Origin: Dipylidium caninum
Taxonomy: Eukaryota > Platyhelminthes > Cestoda > Cyclophyllidea > Dipylidiidae
NCBI GenBank assembly: GCA_017562135.1
Contig: QEYB01001666.1
Coordinates: forward strand, 248,001 to 312,000
DNA length: 64,000 bases
Reading direction: 5' to 3'
Position numbers and translations under genes: made by a program. Position 1 is the first letter of the stretch; each line of letters opens with the position of its first letter. Below, piece after piece: positions 50,885-62,436 of the stretch. The notes below the pieces were generated by a model. The model was not told the origin of the DNA and made no database searches. It worked only from the letters and a program-made list of their open reading frames with translations.

Positions 50885-53520
50885 TCAGTGTTTTACAGTT
50901 TTATTAAGTTTCTTCAGTTTCTCGTAATTTTCTGGGTCACGAATTATACCATAAGGATAGAGGTGGTAAGTTGTATACTCCAGCAAGTACAATTCGGTAC
51001 CCTTGACGTTGGAAAATACCACCGAACCTTGACCGCAGGAAGTGAGAGCCTAAATGATAAGTGGAAATCAACAAGGATTCTGAAAACAGAAGCAAATTAA
51101 ACAAGGCAAGTACTTGAGCCATTTGATTTGGTAAAAATTCATTGCCGCTGGGGGTCATTTTCTGCAAGAATTTGTAGAGAGTCTCTGCTGGAGGAAGAGG
51201 ATGAAATAAATCCGACTTGTTCTGGTCCACGGCGTGTATGAGTTTCACGCCTACTGCCGTGGCACATTTACCTAGACGAGAAATAAAACGATAGAGATGG
51301 TTGTTATAACAACTACAACTTAATGTTTTACAGCACTTTCAGACGCAGATGTGGGTCAAGTCTTAGAGATTACTTCGACACGTGAATGTAAAAATATAGA
51401 CAAAAATTTTGGGGATTTGCAGCAACCACATGGCACTAACGAGAAGGAAGTAAAAATCTGTGTCAAGTCTTAAAGAAATCTAAAAGTGCAAAAAACCAAT
51501 TAGCACAAACTTAGAATGGCATCCACAGATGCATCGCCTCTTTTACAAGCTTCAGCGTTGTTTTTGATACCCATAGAGAGCTTCTCCAAAGCTGCCCTGG
51601 ACATCACATAGCCCGACTCGTCCGACATGTACCGATCTGCACTATTTGGGACCTGAAAGCGACAAAATCATTCCATTTTGCTCAGTTTCAGCCTACATAG
51701 AAAGCATTATTCATCCGCCTAAACGAAGTCTTGTTTAAGTGACTAAATTTAAAATTAGACCTGATTTATATGATGAATCTGCAAAAAATTATGTCTAGGA
51801 TAATGGAAGTTTAAAGAAGTTCGACTTATTAAGTAACCTAAGTAACGTGCCATTATTTGGCGACCAATAAGAAAGGGTTCATCATGACTCCTTTGCTGAA
51901 GAAACACTCGTAAATTTTCAACCACGACGTAGTTGGTGTCATCGGCTTTCATGAAAAAGGAAAAGTTCTGGTGAAAGTTGTCATGGACATATAAAATAGC
52001 CAATCGAGTGTGATCCCAACCCTTTGCAGTCGGCAGAGCTGAAAAGGAGTTCAAAATCAACGAAGGACATCAGAAATTAACTTGAAAATGAAAACACAAC
52101 AAAGTAGACAGCAATACTTTATCAATTATGTTATCAATAAAAGCTGTGCATGTACAAACTAAAAATAATGAAATACTGAGAATTATACAAGAAATTGAAA
52201 CCAGATGTTAATTGCGAAACGACATATAAAATGTTGATAAAATGATGGACACAAGCAAAACCTTTTATGAATGGAAAAAAACCAAGATATGATACTCAAT
52301 AACCACGAAAATTTGGAATCATACTGTTTTAGAAAAATTCTTCTGCTGTCAAATGCTGACCGGCCAAAAGCCATCACAATATAGTTAATATATGATTAAT
52401 ACTCACTTATAGTAGAATATTCAAATGAAGATTTTCACCTAAATAAAAAATACTTACGGACTTCCTTAGATTTGGAACAGAGGATGGTATTATGCAAACT
52501 TTTTCGACAACAAGTTTAATTATTTGGATCGTCGCACTATAACTACATTAACGATAAGCCACTGGAGATCTTGATTTTGTTGACCGTATGTCGGCTATTA
52601 TAAAATTGATATTTTGTAGCTTGAAATGAGTCATTCTCTCTCACAGACATGTTCTGAAGGCAGACAATGTGCTCTTGGTTGTTCAAAAGCTTCTAAAGTG
52701 CATATTCATGCACCGACAGGGGCATATTATATAAAAATCGGGTTTAATAGATATCAACAAAGTCTTTATCCGTAAAGTGCTCCTTGGAAATATATTCGAC
52801 TCATTCTTAGAATACTTAGATAGTGAAAAGAAACAATTGGGAAAGAAGTGTACGTTATTAACCTGCATAGATAATTACAATAGTACTTACAAATTGATGG
52901 AAGACTCGGGTCTTCATTGTCACTAAAGAAGATGTACTTATTAAAACGTTTTGCCCAAGTCGTCTTGATATGAGCCGCCCTGTCTTCCTTATGCACGGCT
53001 GAAGTGAATATAAAGGCAAACACTGGCATCGCCTTCGCCAATCGATCCACCAGCATGGTCTCATCTATCATGAATGAGAAAAGTTACTGAAACCGTAGTA
53101 ATATATGAAAATGATGAACCAGTAACAATAAACTTTGATGGCGCTATTTTTCTGCTGAGAAATAGTTTCAGAAAGAGTTACCAAGCGAAAACAACAGTTC
53201 GCATTTGCAATATGTAGAACGGATAATGTCTTAAGGCAAATAAATGAATGGGGAAAGTGATATAATCACGGCCACTTTACCATCGATTGCGTGTGTCAAT
53301 AGAAGAAATAATGAACGCGAGAAGTGAATTGAAAGAAAGCTAGGACAAAGCACATACATTCATGGTGGCCAACATGATAACCAAGCTGCCCGTGTAAAAG
53401 CATGTAAGATCGTTGACGAAGAAAATTACTAGACGCAGTCAAGAACCACGATCCAATCAGTCCAGCCAAGAATCCAAGCAAGACTAACTTAATTTTGGAT
53501 ATGCTGAAAAGTTGTACCAT
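50885..53520 (-). CDS. Diverged C1GALT1-like protein with degenerate DxD, open frame
   Basis: A paralogue of the core-1 galactosyltransferase with the same exon plan. Segments 53520-53358, 53064-52891, 52038-51847, 51636-51511, 51271-51114 and 51049-50885 agree in phase for 325 residues. The membrane anchor is KLVLLGFLAGLIGSWFL. Shared blocks are AAHIKTTWAKRFNKYIFFS, NEDPSLPSI, FFMKADDTNYVVVENLR, ESGYVMSRAALEKL, CATAVGVKLIHAVDQNKSD, FHPLPP and [18 protein letters not shown]. Changes at functional positions: ADDDT becomes ADDTN, the SGGAGYV turn becomes SDESGYV, and [12 protein letters not shown] becomes TSCGQGSVVFSN, losing a cysteine and the His-Tyr. Exons 5 keep identical length (158 bp) to C1GALT1. 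The exon 3-4 junction uses weak sites and is the least certain. Catalysis may be lost, and a chaperone or other role is possible but unproven. Confidence 0.8.
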
Positions 53521-55364
53521 CTATAGAATCAAAAGTGCAAGACATTAAAGGTACTGCTATCCGCAAAGTATTACCTGAAAAGGAATGTAAAAACAAAGTG
53601 AAAACCAAGTCATATATGTATTTCAGCGCCTATAGCTATAGCAATAATAGTTTATATTCGTTAAAGCATCTGCATAAACCAGTCCAAAAAAGAGTTTTGC
53701 AGTATGTAATTTAAAATAGCATTTTTTGAAGCCAAGTAACCATAACGAAGAGGCAACCTGGCCTTAGGGAATCAAAAAATATGAAACTAGGTAAGCAAAA
53801 AAAACATGATGGCTTTAGTTCTTGTCGTGCTGTACGAGAAATAACATGCAAAAGTTGACGTATGCATATAACCTAACCTCTCAGCTCGGTGTATATAATG
53901 TCTTAAGACTACATCATCCGCCGCAATATTTAGAAATTTTATTTTCGTTTTTTTTAAGTATACTTATTTGTTGGATGCTCACAATCAAACAAGACAAAAC
54001 GTTCAGGGGATTAAAACGTGAGAAATCCAACACATTCATTAACTTAGAAGTGAACAAGCCATTAACAAAGTGGATATTCGTGGAACACTCTACACCAAGC
54101 CTTTGTAACGAAACAGGAAAACGGTATCGTCTTCAAAGTGTCACTACAAGTCAAGAACAACCGCCATCAATTAAAGCATCGTAATGGCATCATATGGACT
54201 CCTGAAATCAGAATTCTCAAGCCGATGAAGCAAGTACATCATGATAAATAAAGATGACATCATAGCAAGGCATATAACCTTAGGTGAGGTTATTAAAATC
54301 ACCTCATCCGAAGGCGCAAAAGTCGGACGCGACTGTAGGACACCGAATAAGGAGCGGCAGCATTGCCCGTATGTCGTGGGTCCCGTCGTAGTGAATATAA
54401 ACACCATGTGAAACTTTGGCAAATTCACACCAATTTGGCAAAATTCGATTAATGCAACTGCAAAAAAGCACGGCAAAGATTATTAAACACACTGTTTCCA
54501 ACAAAGACTGTAGTTGTTTTTGATGCGCTATGGAAGCCGAAAAGTTTTCAATAAATAAGTGGTCTCAGAAAAATTACCCACATGTAGCAATTGCAAAATC
54601 CAATTAAATTAATGTGTCTATTAGCTAACAAGTAAGACGTTTTAAGGCTAAAATAAAATCAACAGGGAAATGACAGGTCTTGGAAAATTGGCCACAATAC
54701 TAACGCGGTATATTAAATTGACAGGTAATTAAACGAACAATTAGTAGTTGATCTAGTTGTTTCCAACTGCTTTGAAATCTATGATCCATGAAGATACTTG
54801 GTTACAAGAGTAAGAAAACGAGGATTTAACCAATGGAGTAAGAAATTTATTCCCTTCCTCAGAAACCCGTAAAGACCAGTCGAGTACACTAAGCGTTGGG
54901 AGGCTACATTATTCAAAACGAGCTCATAATAATCGTGGAATCACTACGAAAGCCTCTACTATATAAAACACTAGACCCGATGAAAGCACCAACAAATTGT
55001 ACAAATGTTATGATGTACGGATATAAATAATCGAGATAAAAACGCATGTTAAAAGATGGATTATCCTTGCCGGGCTCAAAAGGATTCACCAACTAACGGG
55101 CAAAGCCAAATGGGATTACCACGTCGACAGATTGTATGATCCTTCTGCTAAGATACCCGCAGAGCACAGAGTGTAAAATTAACAACAGAGCCAACGTGAT
55201 GTCCACCACAGCACTATTGTATCCCTTATGACAGCTGCGGTTAATCACACTTCAATCTAACATTATTTTGCTCCAGGCAAAAATTTGTTGTCTGCAAAGA
55301 CAAAAGACACTGACTAATATATCCTACGTTGGCTTAAACGAAAGTTGATCACTCATTACCTTAG
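53521..55364. other. Right part of spacer 2; no recognised gene
   Basis: Contains a 120-codon plus-strand frame (53822-54184) with one strongly hydrophobic stretch (YLEILFSFFLSILICWML). This would suit a membrane anchor, but there is no downstream domain. It also contains overlapping minus-strand frames near 54171-54504. None is supported. Similarity to inner arm B starts at about 55365. Confidence 0.35.
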
Positions 55365-56421
55365 TGGTTGATGTGAGGAGAAGTAAATTAGAATTTGGTC
55401 ATGTAGATGACACAAATGATCCTCTCCACTGTGTGACAAGTTGGGGATCAAATGGAGACAAGTAGGCCTCTGGTGTGTGACGAAGAACCAATGACGTACA
55501 ATCGTGAAATGTTTACCTTCGACAAAACGAGTTGACACTTTCTGACCGGTGGTGAAGAATCCTGCCTCTTCACTTTGCACCATAGCAAGTGGAGTAGATG
55601 CGAGATGCGTCCGCATAGTGGAGACAGATGTGTGAAATATAAGTGTGCTAAACACGGGACACCGTGACAAGAGCCTCTTAAGTCAACTTAAAAGTGCATT
55701 ACACACACTGTCCATGTTTATTGTCGTCGTGGTTTGATTTGTCGCCTGATTTTCACACGCGGTGATAATAGGACCTTGAAGATGCGCTTTCCAAGTCATC
55801 CATCAACGCGTCAGTGAGTAATCTCGACATCTCCGCACACATCAATGCATTGTGATACACTGCGGTGGTTGCGGTTGTCACTTGTGTTCGCAGTAGTGGA
55901 GAGTGCATGTAATGCACAGACTGCAGCACATGGCATTGTGCCCTTTGCTGTGGTAGCGCTAGTGGTAGTAGAAGTAGGGATTTTGGTGACCGGGACTAAT
56001 ACAAATGGGATTAGAAGTTCAACGAGGACTGGGTCACTGTCAGTGGCGAGTTCGCCGTTAAGTTGACCGCTCAATTTGAGAAATGGGGCTTCGCGTCTGA
56101 AGACGACAATCGATGCCACAACGCGTGCAGACTTTGAGGCTTCTTGTCAAGTCACCAATCCACTCCACGCAACGAGTATGCCACAGTGCCGCACACATGC
56201 GAGTAATTGACACACTCAGTCTCTCTTCACCATGGCAGCCCGTTTTGCAATCCTCCTCACAGCCTGTCTCTTGACGCCGTCTGCAGCATCGCCCGAAGCC
56301 GTGGTACGTTGTAGCACACGTAGAATTGTCGGTGAGTTTATTCCTCCCCGAGACTCATTGTGGGCGAGAGGCCATCTTGAATAGTGAGAATGCATGAATC
56401 GGAGAGGGGTTGGTGGGGAAA

Positions 56422-56462
56422 GTGGGAAGTGGGAGGTGGGAGGTGGGAGGTGGGAGGTGGGG
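56422..56462. repeat. (GGGAGGT)n array in outer DSL intron 1
   Basis: About five tandem GGGAGGT units. It is the counterpart of the CCCTCC-rich tract at 42226-42262 but with a different unit. Confidence 0.85.
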
Positions 56463-57993
56463 AGGAAGAGGGCAGAGACGGAGACAGGGGAGGAGGTAGG
56501 CGAGTGCGGAGAGAGTGAGGAAGGCGTGGCGAGGCGAGGTGAGGTGAGGCGAGATTTTAGCATTAAGCCTGAAGCATTTGACCCTCTGGTCAATGCTTTC
56601 TTCGCTCCACCCACACGCCTTCACCCCGCACTCAGCGAGCAGGAGCGCTCCTTCTCGTGCCCGACACCATTTGTGGCAGACCGGTGTCAACTTAGGCGGA
56701 AGGTATGATGTTGGACATGCTGTCTTGCAGGCCGTGGTTGCAGTTGGCACAATCGAGTTGGTCTATCGCAATCCAGAAGACCGTCTGAAGAACGGCAAAG
56801 TGTGTGACGGCATCCTCAGTGGGAAGCTGTGCGACGTCTACTTCGAGATCTGCGTCGGTCGGCACAAGGGGTGAGTGATGTGGTGAATGGCGTTTGCGTG
56901 GTTGATGAAAGCGCCCTCATTGAGGAAGCAAATGCCCACAGTGATTGCAGCATGGTGAATTTGCGCACGGAGGTGTTCAAGGAGAGCAGCACAGTGCAGT
57001 TGCTCGGGCCGTTCGGCAATACCCGTCTTTCATCAAGCGACCCGTGCCGGTAAGTCCACGAGTGCAATTAGTGGGTAAGTAAATGGCGTGTGAGACGCGA
57101 TTGCCACCGTGGTAACCGCGAAGCCAATGGGACAGCGTCAGCACTCCTGGATGTTGTGTGACGCAGGAGCAGACAAACTACTCAGAAGTTGGAGGTGAAG
57201 GAGATGCGGGCTCAGGTGCACTGGGGAGTGGTGTGTAAACAGTGGTGCTTTGCCTTAAGACGGTGCTTCAGGTGAAAGTTGTTGCCTACGACTTCGACGG
57301 GAGCAGCGAGGCAGATCTGATTGGCGACTTTGAGGCGGAAATGGCGGTCGGCAGCAGGGAGACATTCTCCATCATGTCGATGGACTCGGGGCATGGTGCG
57401 CCTCCAGAGCTAGGTAATGCAGTGACCAGGAGATGGAGCTTTTCGCGCCACCTCCCCATCCCCTCTCCGCCCCCACCCTCCGACCCCTCTCCTCTCCTTC
57501 CTCCCCGCCGCCCCCCACCTTCGTGCACTCAGTCTCGCGATTACAATGCCACATAGCAACAATGTTGTTTGTGCAGCATAGAGATGCGGGTGAAAGTGGA
57601 GTGCTTGGAGAACTACTACGGGACGACGTGTGAGACCTACTGTCGAGCGACGGACTGTCGTACGCGTGCTCAGCCAAAGGCGAACGCATTTGCTTGGAGG
57701 GTTAGTTAGCACCGGCTGGAAGGAGAGTGCTGGACAGGGAGGCGGTGTGCGTTACGAGGAGGATACTCGTGTTTCAGGCTTTTCCGGACAGTACTGCAAC
57801 TTGAGTGATGTCTGTCAGCGTGAGCCGTGCGCTCCTGGCGCTCAATGCGTGCCCAAGTTATTGGGTCGGAGCTGCATCTGCAACGGTGGCGATCGTGAGT
57901 TAATCTGCCATTCAGACAAGGTGATGCGAGATCATCGCTCCCCTCGCCTCTCTCGCCTTCCCTTGCCTCCCCTTCCTTCCCCTACCCCTCGCC

Positions 57994-58063
57994 CCTACCC
58001 TACCCTACCCTACCCTACCCTACCTACTCTACTCTACTCTAATCTACTCTACTCTACTCTACA
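57994..58063. repeat. (CCCTA)n then (ACTCT)n tract
   Basis: Tandem CCCTA pentamers followed by TCTAC/TCTAA-type units in intron 6 of the outer DSL copy. It is longer than the partner tract at 40701-40775. Confidence 0.85.
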
Positions 58064-58451
58064 CCTCTCTCTTTGACTCCGAGTCTTGCCGCCGTCCTCT
58101 GTCATCCTGCTGCCCTCGCAACTTGCACAAATTTACCCATAAAGCATCCGAGGTGCGATAGGACGAATTTCCTAGGTGGTAGAACACTTTAGATTGTCTT
58201 CACTAATTGCATAGAAACCGAGGCGTGTGGGCAAAACGCGTGATGGTCATGTGGCCCCCAAGTTTGTCTGCCTCCTGCCTTCTCACTCTCTGACATGTGC
58301 ACTTACTGACAGAGGACATTTGTGTTGCACGGCAGCAATTCCACTTTCCGCCTGGTGCATTGGCCAATCTCTTAAGGCAGACAATCTGTGCTCAGCCACT
58401 TTGTCTGCCCTACCACTACCAGTTCTCCTGGAAACATCGCATCTCATCATC

Positions 58452-58492
58452 GCGACGTGACGTGACGCGACGTGACGCGACGCGACGCGACC
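58452..58492. repeat. (GACGT/GACGC)n array
   Basis: Eight or so tandem CGTGA/CGCGA units in the outer DSL intron 6. The inner copy has a single GGTCACGTCGCGATG at the matching place (about 40286-40302). The array therefore expanded in this arm only. Confidence 0.85.
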
Positions 58493-58565
58493 CCTAAGTT
58501 TTCACCACCGGTGATCGCACATTGTGTGCCCTCGCCGTGGCAGCATACGCGTCACTTATTTCACC

Positions 58566-58623
58566 GAGAGCGAGAGGCAGAGAGGCAGAGAGGGCGGCAG
58601 AGAGGCAGGGCGGCAGAGAGGCA
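58566..58623. repeat. GGCAGAGA minisatellite in outer DSL intron 6
   Basis: Tandem AGGCAGAG units interrupted by GGCGG. Reverse-complement partner of 40144-40206. Confidence 0.85.
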
Positions 58624-60900
58624 GCGTGTGGTGAAACTTTTTTCAAGTCAGCTATCGTCATCGTCCTTCATTTCCCAGGTGCCGAATGCTATCCCTCAAG
58701 CGATCCCTGTCGTCTCTCGCCATGTCGCAATGGCGGTGTTTGCGACAGGAGTTCCACCAGTGCCCTGGGCTTCGTGTGCACCTGTCCCCAGTACTACAGT
58801 GGTGTGTACTGCGAGCAGCGCGTCTCCATTTGTGCTCTCCTCGAGGCCGACCGCATCGTCGCACTGGAGCGAGTCTCCAAAATGGGTTAGGAGCGAACGA
58901 GGCAGAAAGCCTCAACCTCACCAGCGCCACGTCATTAGCCAGCGTCTGTCTCAACGGCGGCGTGTGCATTGACCACCCCACCGAATTTCACCTTCTTCTG
59001 CGACTGTCCCGACGGCTGGACAGGCAGTCGTTGTGAGGTCAAGGTTTGTTGAGGCAAGTTCTCGTCCTCACGCCTTATACACAGTCGCGTTGTCGAAAGC
59101 CCTAACCTACCCCCTCCCACCTCCTCCCACCCCACCTTGCCTTCACCCCAACCCCCATCCGCCACCCTCACACGGCTTCAACACGACCAGCCTTTTCATC
59201 CGGCTCTCACCGCTTCTCGAGGCGTAAATGACGCCCACCTTGTTCCATTACAGCCCCAGAACGTAGCACTGGCAAGCGGACTAACATGCGGCCTCTTCGT
59301 TGCCATCGTGATAGTGGGAATCGGCGTCTACTTTTGCAAGCGAAGGAAGTGGAAAACGGTGAGTGTGAGTGAGTGTCGGGGAAACCGTCATGCATTGGAA
59401 CTCAGTCGTAGTCAACGATACACTTTGAGGCCACGCTCGTGAGCTGGTCACCTATTCTCCGCGGCTTGTTGTGAAGACAATTTCGCTCACACCACAGTGC
59501 CAGCAATGAGCCGGTCACTTGGCCGGAGATAGAGGGTGCGCAGTGCCTTGTATGCGAACAAAATAATTGGGTGAGTTGAATGCATGCATTTGTCGACACG
59601 TGTAGGCGAGTGAACGTTTGGAGTGGACGACACGCGCTAGTCTACGAAACGCCTCCACGCCAGCCAAATGCAAATGCGGATGCCGTCGAAGATAACGACT
59701 GCCACGGTGCACTCAATTCGCCAATGAGTGGGACGTCATCCTACGAGTTGATCGTGCCCAACATGCGAGACAGCCTCAGCATTCGTCGTCTCCAACATGT
59801 GGGCGAGAACGAAGAGCAGAAGCCGCCTCTACCAGCACGGAACCCACAATTGTAAATGGACCCTTTGTCTGCATTGTGTATTTTCAATCAAGTGGAAAGG
59901 AAGTTGAATACGAGGGTTAAAGGAGGGTTTGGTTACTGGGAACACCGTGGGCTTTAGGGAAGGGTGGGTTGGCCACTCAGCTCGGCACTTGAAGCTGTGA
60001 CGGGTAACGTAGGGGGAGTTGACGCGGTCCGGGCCCGTTCCTGCGTACGTTGAACTCCGTCTTCAGACACCGCGTCTTTGGAGGTTTGTAGAGAGGTTTG
60101 AGGACATGTTAGCCCAATCAAGCATATGTACTCGAGATTGTCCTACGATTGACCTCCCCTGGTCTCTTTTGTCAGTCTCCCCGTCACCACCGTGAGCCAA
60201 AATCTTATTTTGAATAATAAATGAGAGTGAAAGTGACACGGTGATGACACGTCGAATGAGGGGTAAATACAGTCGCGGCACAAATATGCCGTCTTCTCAC
60301 TAGCAACACGAGAATGATTTACACCTCGATGTTTTGCAGAAGGATGATTAAGAGGTAACACAACACTGTCCAAAAAGAATACCCTGCATGTTTCAATAGT
60401 CATAAAACAAACCTTCCTTCTAGGGCCGACGCACGGATCTGTTCAGTGCGAATCCACACTAAATCTCACGCGATTTCTTTCTGGATCATGAGATGAGGCT
60501 CCTTAACTTAGCGTTCGTTTCTTTTGCCTCAACAATTTTTTTACTCAACCGCTGGGTAGGCAAAGTGTCCACGTTTGATCCCTTCTGCACTCTTGCGGCA
60601 GTGAGATAAGTGACTTGTACGCGTGATTGGTTTGGGTTTCCTTTATTGCATTTAGCTGGGCGTCATTGGGTATTCTCGGAATCACAATTATCTTGCCAAG
60701 TCTTCCTTACATTAATAATTGAGAATTCTGCCGCGTATTCGATGCTGCTGTCAGCATTTTAAAATTGGCAGTAAAAAATTTTCTACCTTTGTATGTTGCA
60801 TAGCCGGACCATCTTGTCTGGTTTTTCTATTATTGCTTTTAATAAATGTTGTATGCATGCGGCAGTTTCGAGTTTCCCGTCATTGTTCGCCTAAAAGATC

Positions 60901-61506
60901 ATGCCTGGCATTCTTAAGTCCCTGAGAATCCTGCCCTCTTTGTGTTTGAGACATAATTCCCACTTTCGTGGTTTTCGGACTGCCACAATTTCTGAAAGTT
61001 AAAGACCTGTACAAAGTTTTGGGTCTGTCACATAATGCTACTCAAAAGGAAATTAAGGATGCTTTCTACGCTCTCTCTAAACTGCACCATCCGGATACCA
61101 GCGGGACTAGCGCCTCGAGTCTAAGATTTCATGAAATTTCCAACGCGTATGAAATCCTTGGCGACCCTAAAAAAAGAATTGATTACGATCGCGGACTTAT
61201 TGTCGGCAAAAACATCCAGCAACGCATCTTTCAAGCCCTCCTCCCACACTCGATCCCGAGATAATTCGCAAAGCTGGTGTTGAATCGTTTGAGGCCAACT
61301 ATGCCCGATCCTACAATCGAAATCGCTCAAATGCTTGGACTAGGCGTGCTGATGCAGACGATCCTACGAGTGCCTTTGATATTCGGGCTAGTCAACGGAG
61401 TTTCGCAACTTTTACCTTAAACCTTGTGTTCGTACTACTTCTCAGTGGTTATGTTGTTGCGAAAATTTGTGAAAAACCGATTCCCACCACCTCTGACAAT
61501 TCATAA
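60901..61506 (+). CDS. Mitochondrial-type DnaJ protein, DNAJC30-like, with two apparent frame breaks
   Basis: J-proteins stimulate Hsp70 ATPase; DNAJC30 is a mitochondrial member. Frame 1 (ATG at 60901) encodes an Arg-rich, acid-free leader (MPGILKSLRILPSLCLRHNS) like a mitochondrial presequence, and stops at 61003 or so (TISES then TAA). Frame 2 encodes a full J domain: DLYKVLGLSHNATQKEIKDA, the catalytic HPD (LHHPDTSG) and EISNAYEILGDPKKRIDYDR. It runs to a stop at about 61264. Frame 3 encodes EIIRKAGVESFEANYARSYN and a C-terminal hydrophobic segment (LNLVFVLLLSGYVVAKI), ending at 61506. The frame 2-3 change could be a 59-bp intron (61201-61259, GTCGGC to CCCGAG). The frame 1-2 change looks like one extra A in GAAAGTTAAA. 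Pseudogene, unusual splicing or sequence error are all possible. Confidence 0.6.
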
Positions 61507-62436
61507 CACCGACACTGTCATCTCAACTCGTTAAGTCTGCGTTTAGTTTGATTTGCTGGGTAAATATATTGCTTCTCTTCGACAGTAACTGATTCTCTTC
61601 AGTTTAATCTACTTTAAAATTTAGTGATTTCGATTATCAATGCTGTTTTTACTTTTTTTGCCTGCTTATTATTTTTTCGCAAGCATCCAAATATGCCCTG
61701 ATTGGAATCATATCCAGTTTTATTTTTAAACAACATACTCTTGTGGTTTGAGTACACTCACATTTAATATTTGCTATACTCTACTCTTGCTAGGGAAGTA
61801 TTTATTTAATATGATCTCTCTCCACACTTCGTGAAAACGCCAGCATTTTAAAATAACGGATTTCGCGTCCTTAAACTTTCACTACAGTACTGAGTCCGCA
61901 TTTTTTATTAAATAATGTGATGTATACAAGGAATACTTGAACCTATTACAAACGTCATAAGGGCGCATGGATGAGGCGTGGTAATTGGAGAGCGTAGGAC
62001 CCTCACGAAGATGTAACTTCCATGTAATTAGCCTTCGACATCAATGAAGCCAAATAGACACTTTTGCCGTTGGTGAAGACTACAGGCACCGGCGTTTGTC
62101 TCTTGAGTCAAGGACAGGAGTCTAGACTGTAGATAGCATGTGGAAGATCGTTCAGACTCGCAACAATCTTTAGCAAAAGAGTGGAAGTAATCTTACTTTT
62201 TATTCAATCGTTGAATTCTTGTTGCAAAGTACAAAAATCAAAGTGGTGCCGTTAGAAATAATTTCGAGAAATATTTTAGTTAAAATAACAGAACGGCTAC
62301 TAGTATTTCCAGTTACTGTAACCTTCGATTAATATAGTGAAGCCATATATATTTTACTTGACAATTTTAGTGTAATGTGTTGAATTGAGAGATTTGTTCC
62401 TAAGGTAGTATCATTTCCATGTAAGGTTGTGCTTAC
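61507..62436. other. Intergenic, no gene recognised
   Basis: AT-rich sequence between the convergent DnaJ and WD40 loci; presumably both 3' ends. The final exons of the WD40 gene probably lie here but could not be read with confidence. Confidence 0.4.

Larger units (their letters stand above)
56232..59855 (+). pseudogene. Degenerate DSL Notch-ligand copy with multiple frame breaks
   Basis: Nine segments correspond to the intact gene at 38.9-42.4 kb: 56232-56331, 56744-56870, 56942-57074, about 57273-57413, 57577-57700, 57778-57894, 58679-59043, 59254-59358 and 59606-59855. Signal peptide, EGF1, EGF2, membrane helix and tail remain recognisable. Length differences show the lesions: exon 3 is 2 bp longer (near 57005-57030), exon 4 is 1 bp shorter, exon 5 is 1 bp shorter in the DSL domain (TGTCGAGCGACGG near 57650, where the intact copy has GAGGCG), exon 7 is 3 bp longer and exon 8 is 1 bp longer. 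The exon 7 changes create an in-frame TAG at 58888-58890. A conserved protein cannot be made without correcting several sites. Confidence 0.82.
55365..60510 (+). repeat. Outer right inverted-repeat arm, reverse-complement copy of arm B
   Basis: Matches 38340-43250 exon by exon on the opposite strand, from upstream of the DSL gene to the 3' junction sequence. It ends at about 60510, shortly past the point where the shared junction also resembles 17.44-17.55 kb. Confidence 0.85.

Noticed and set aside
53822..54184. 120-codon frame with one membrane-like segment as a third glycosyltransferase start
   Set aside because: No downstream catalytic exons in frame or nearby on the plus strand; hydrophobicity alone is not enough.
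56394..56708. Gly/Arg/Glu-rich plus-strand frame
   Set aside because: It is the translation of the GGGAGGT array in intron 1 of the outer DSL copy, between exons 1 and 2.
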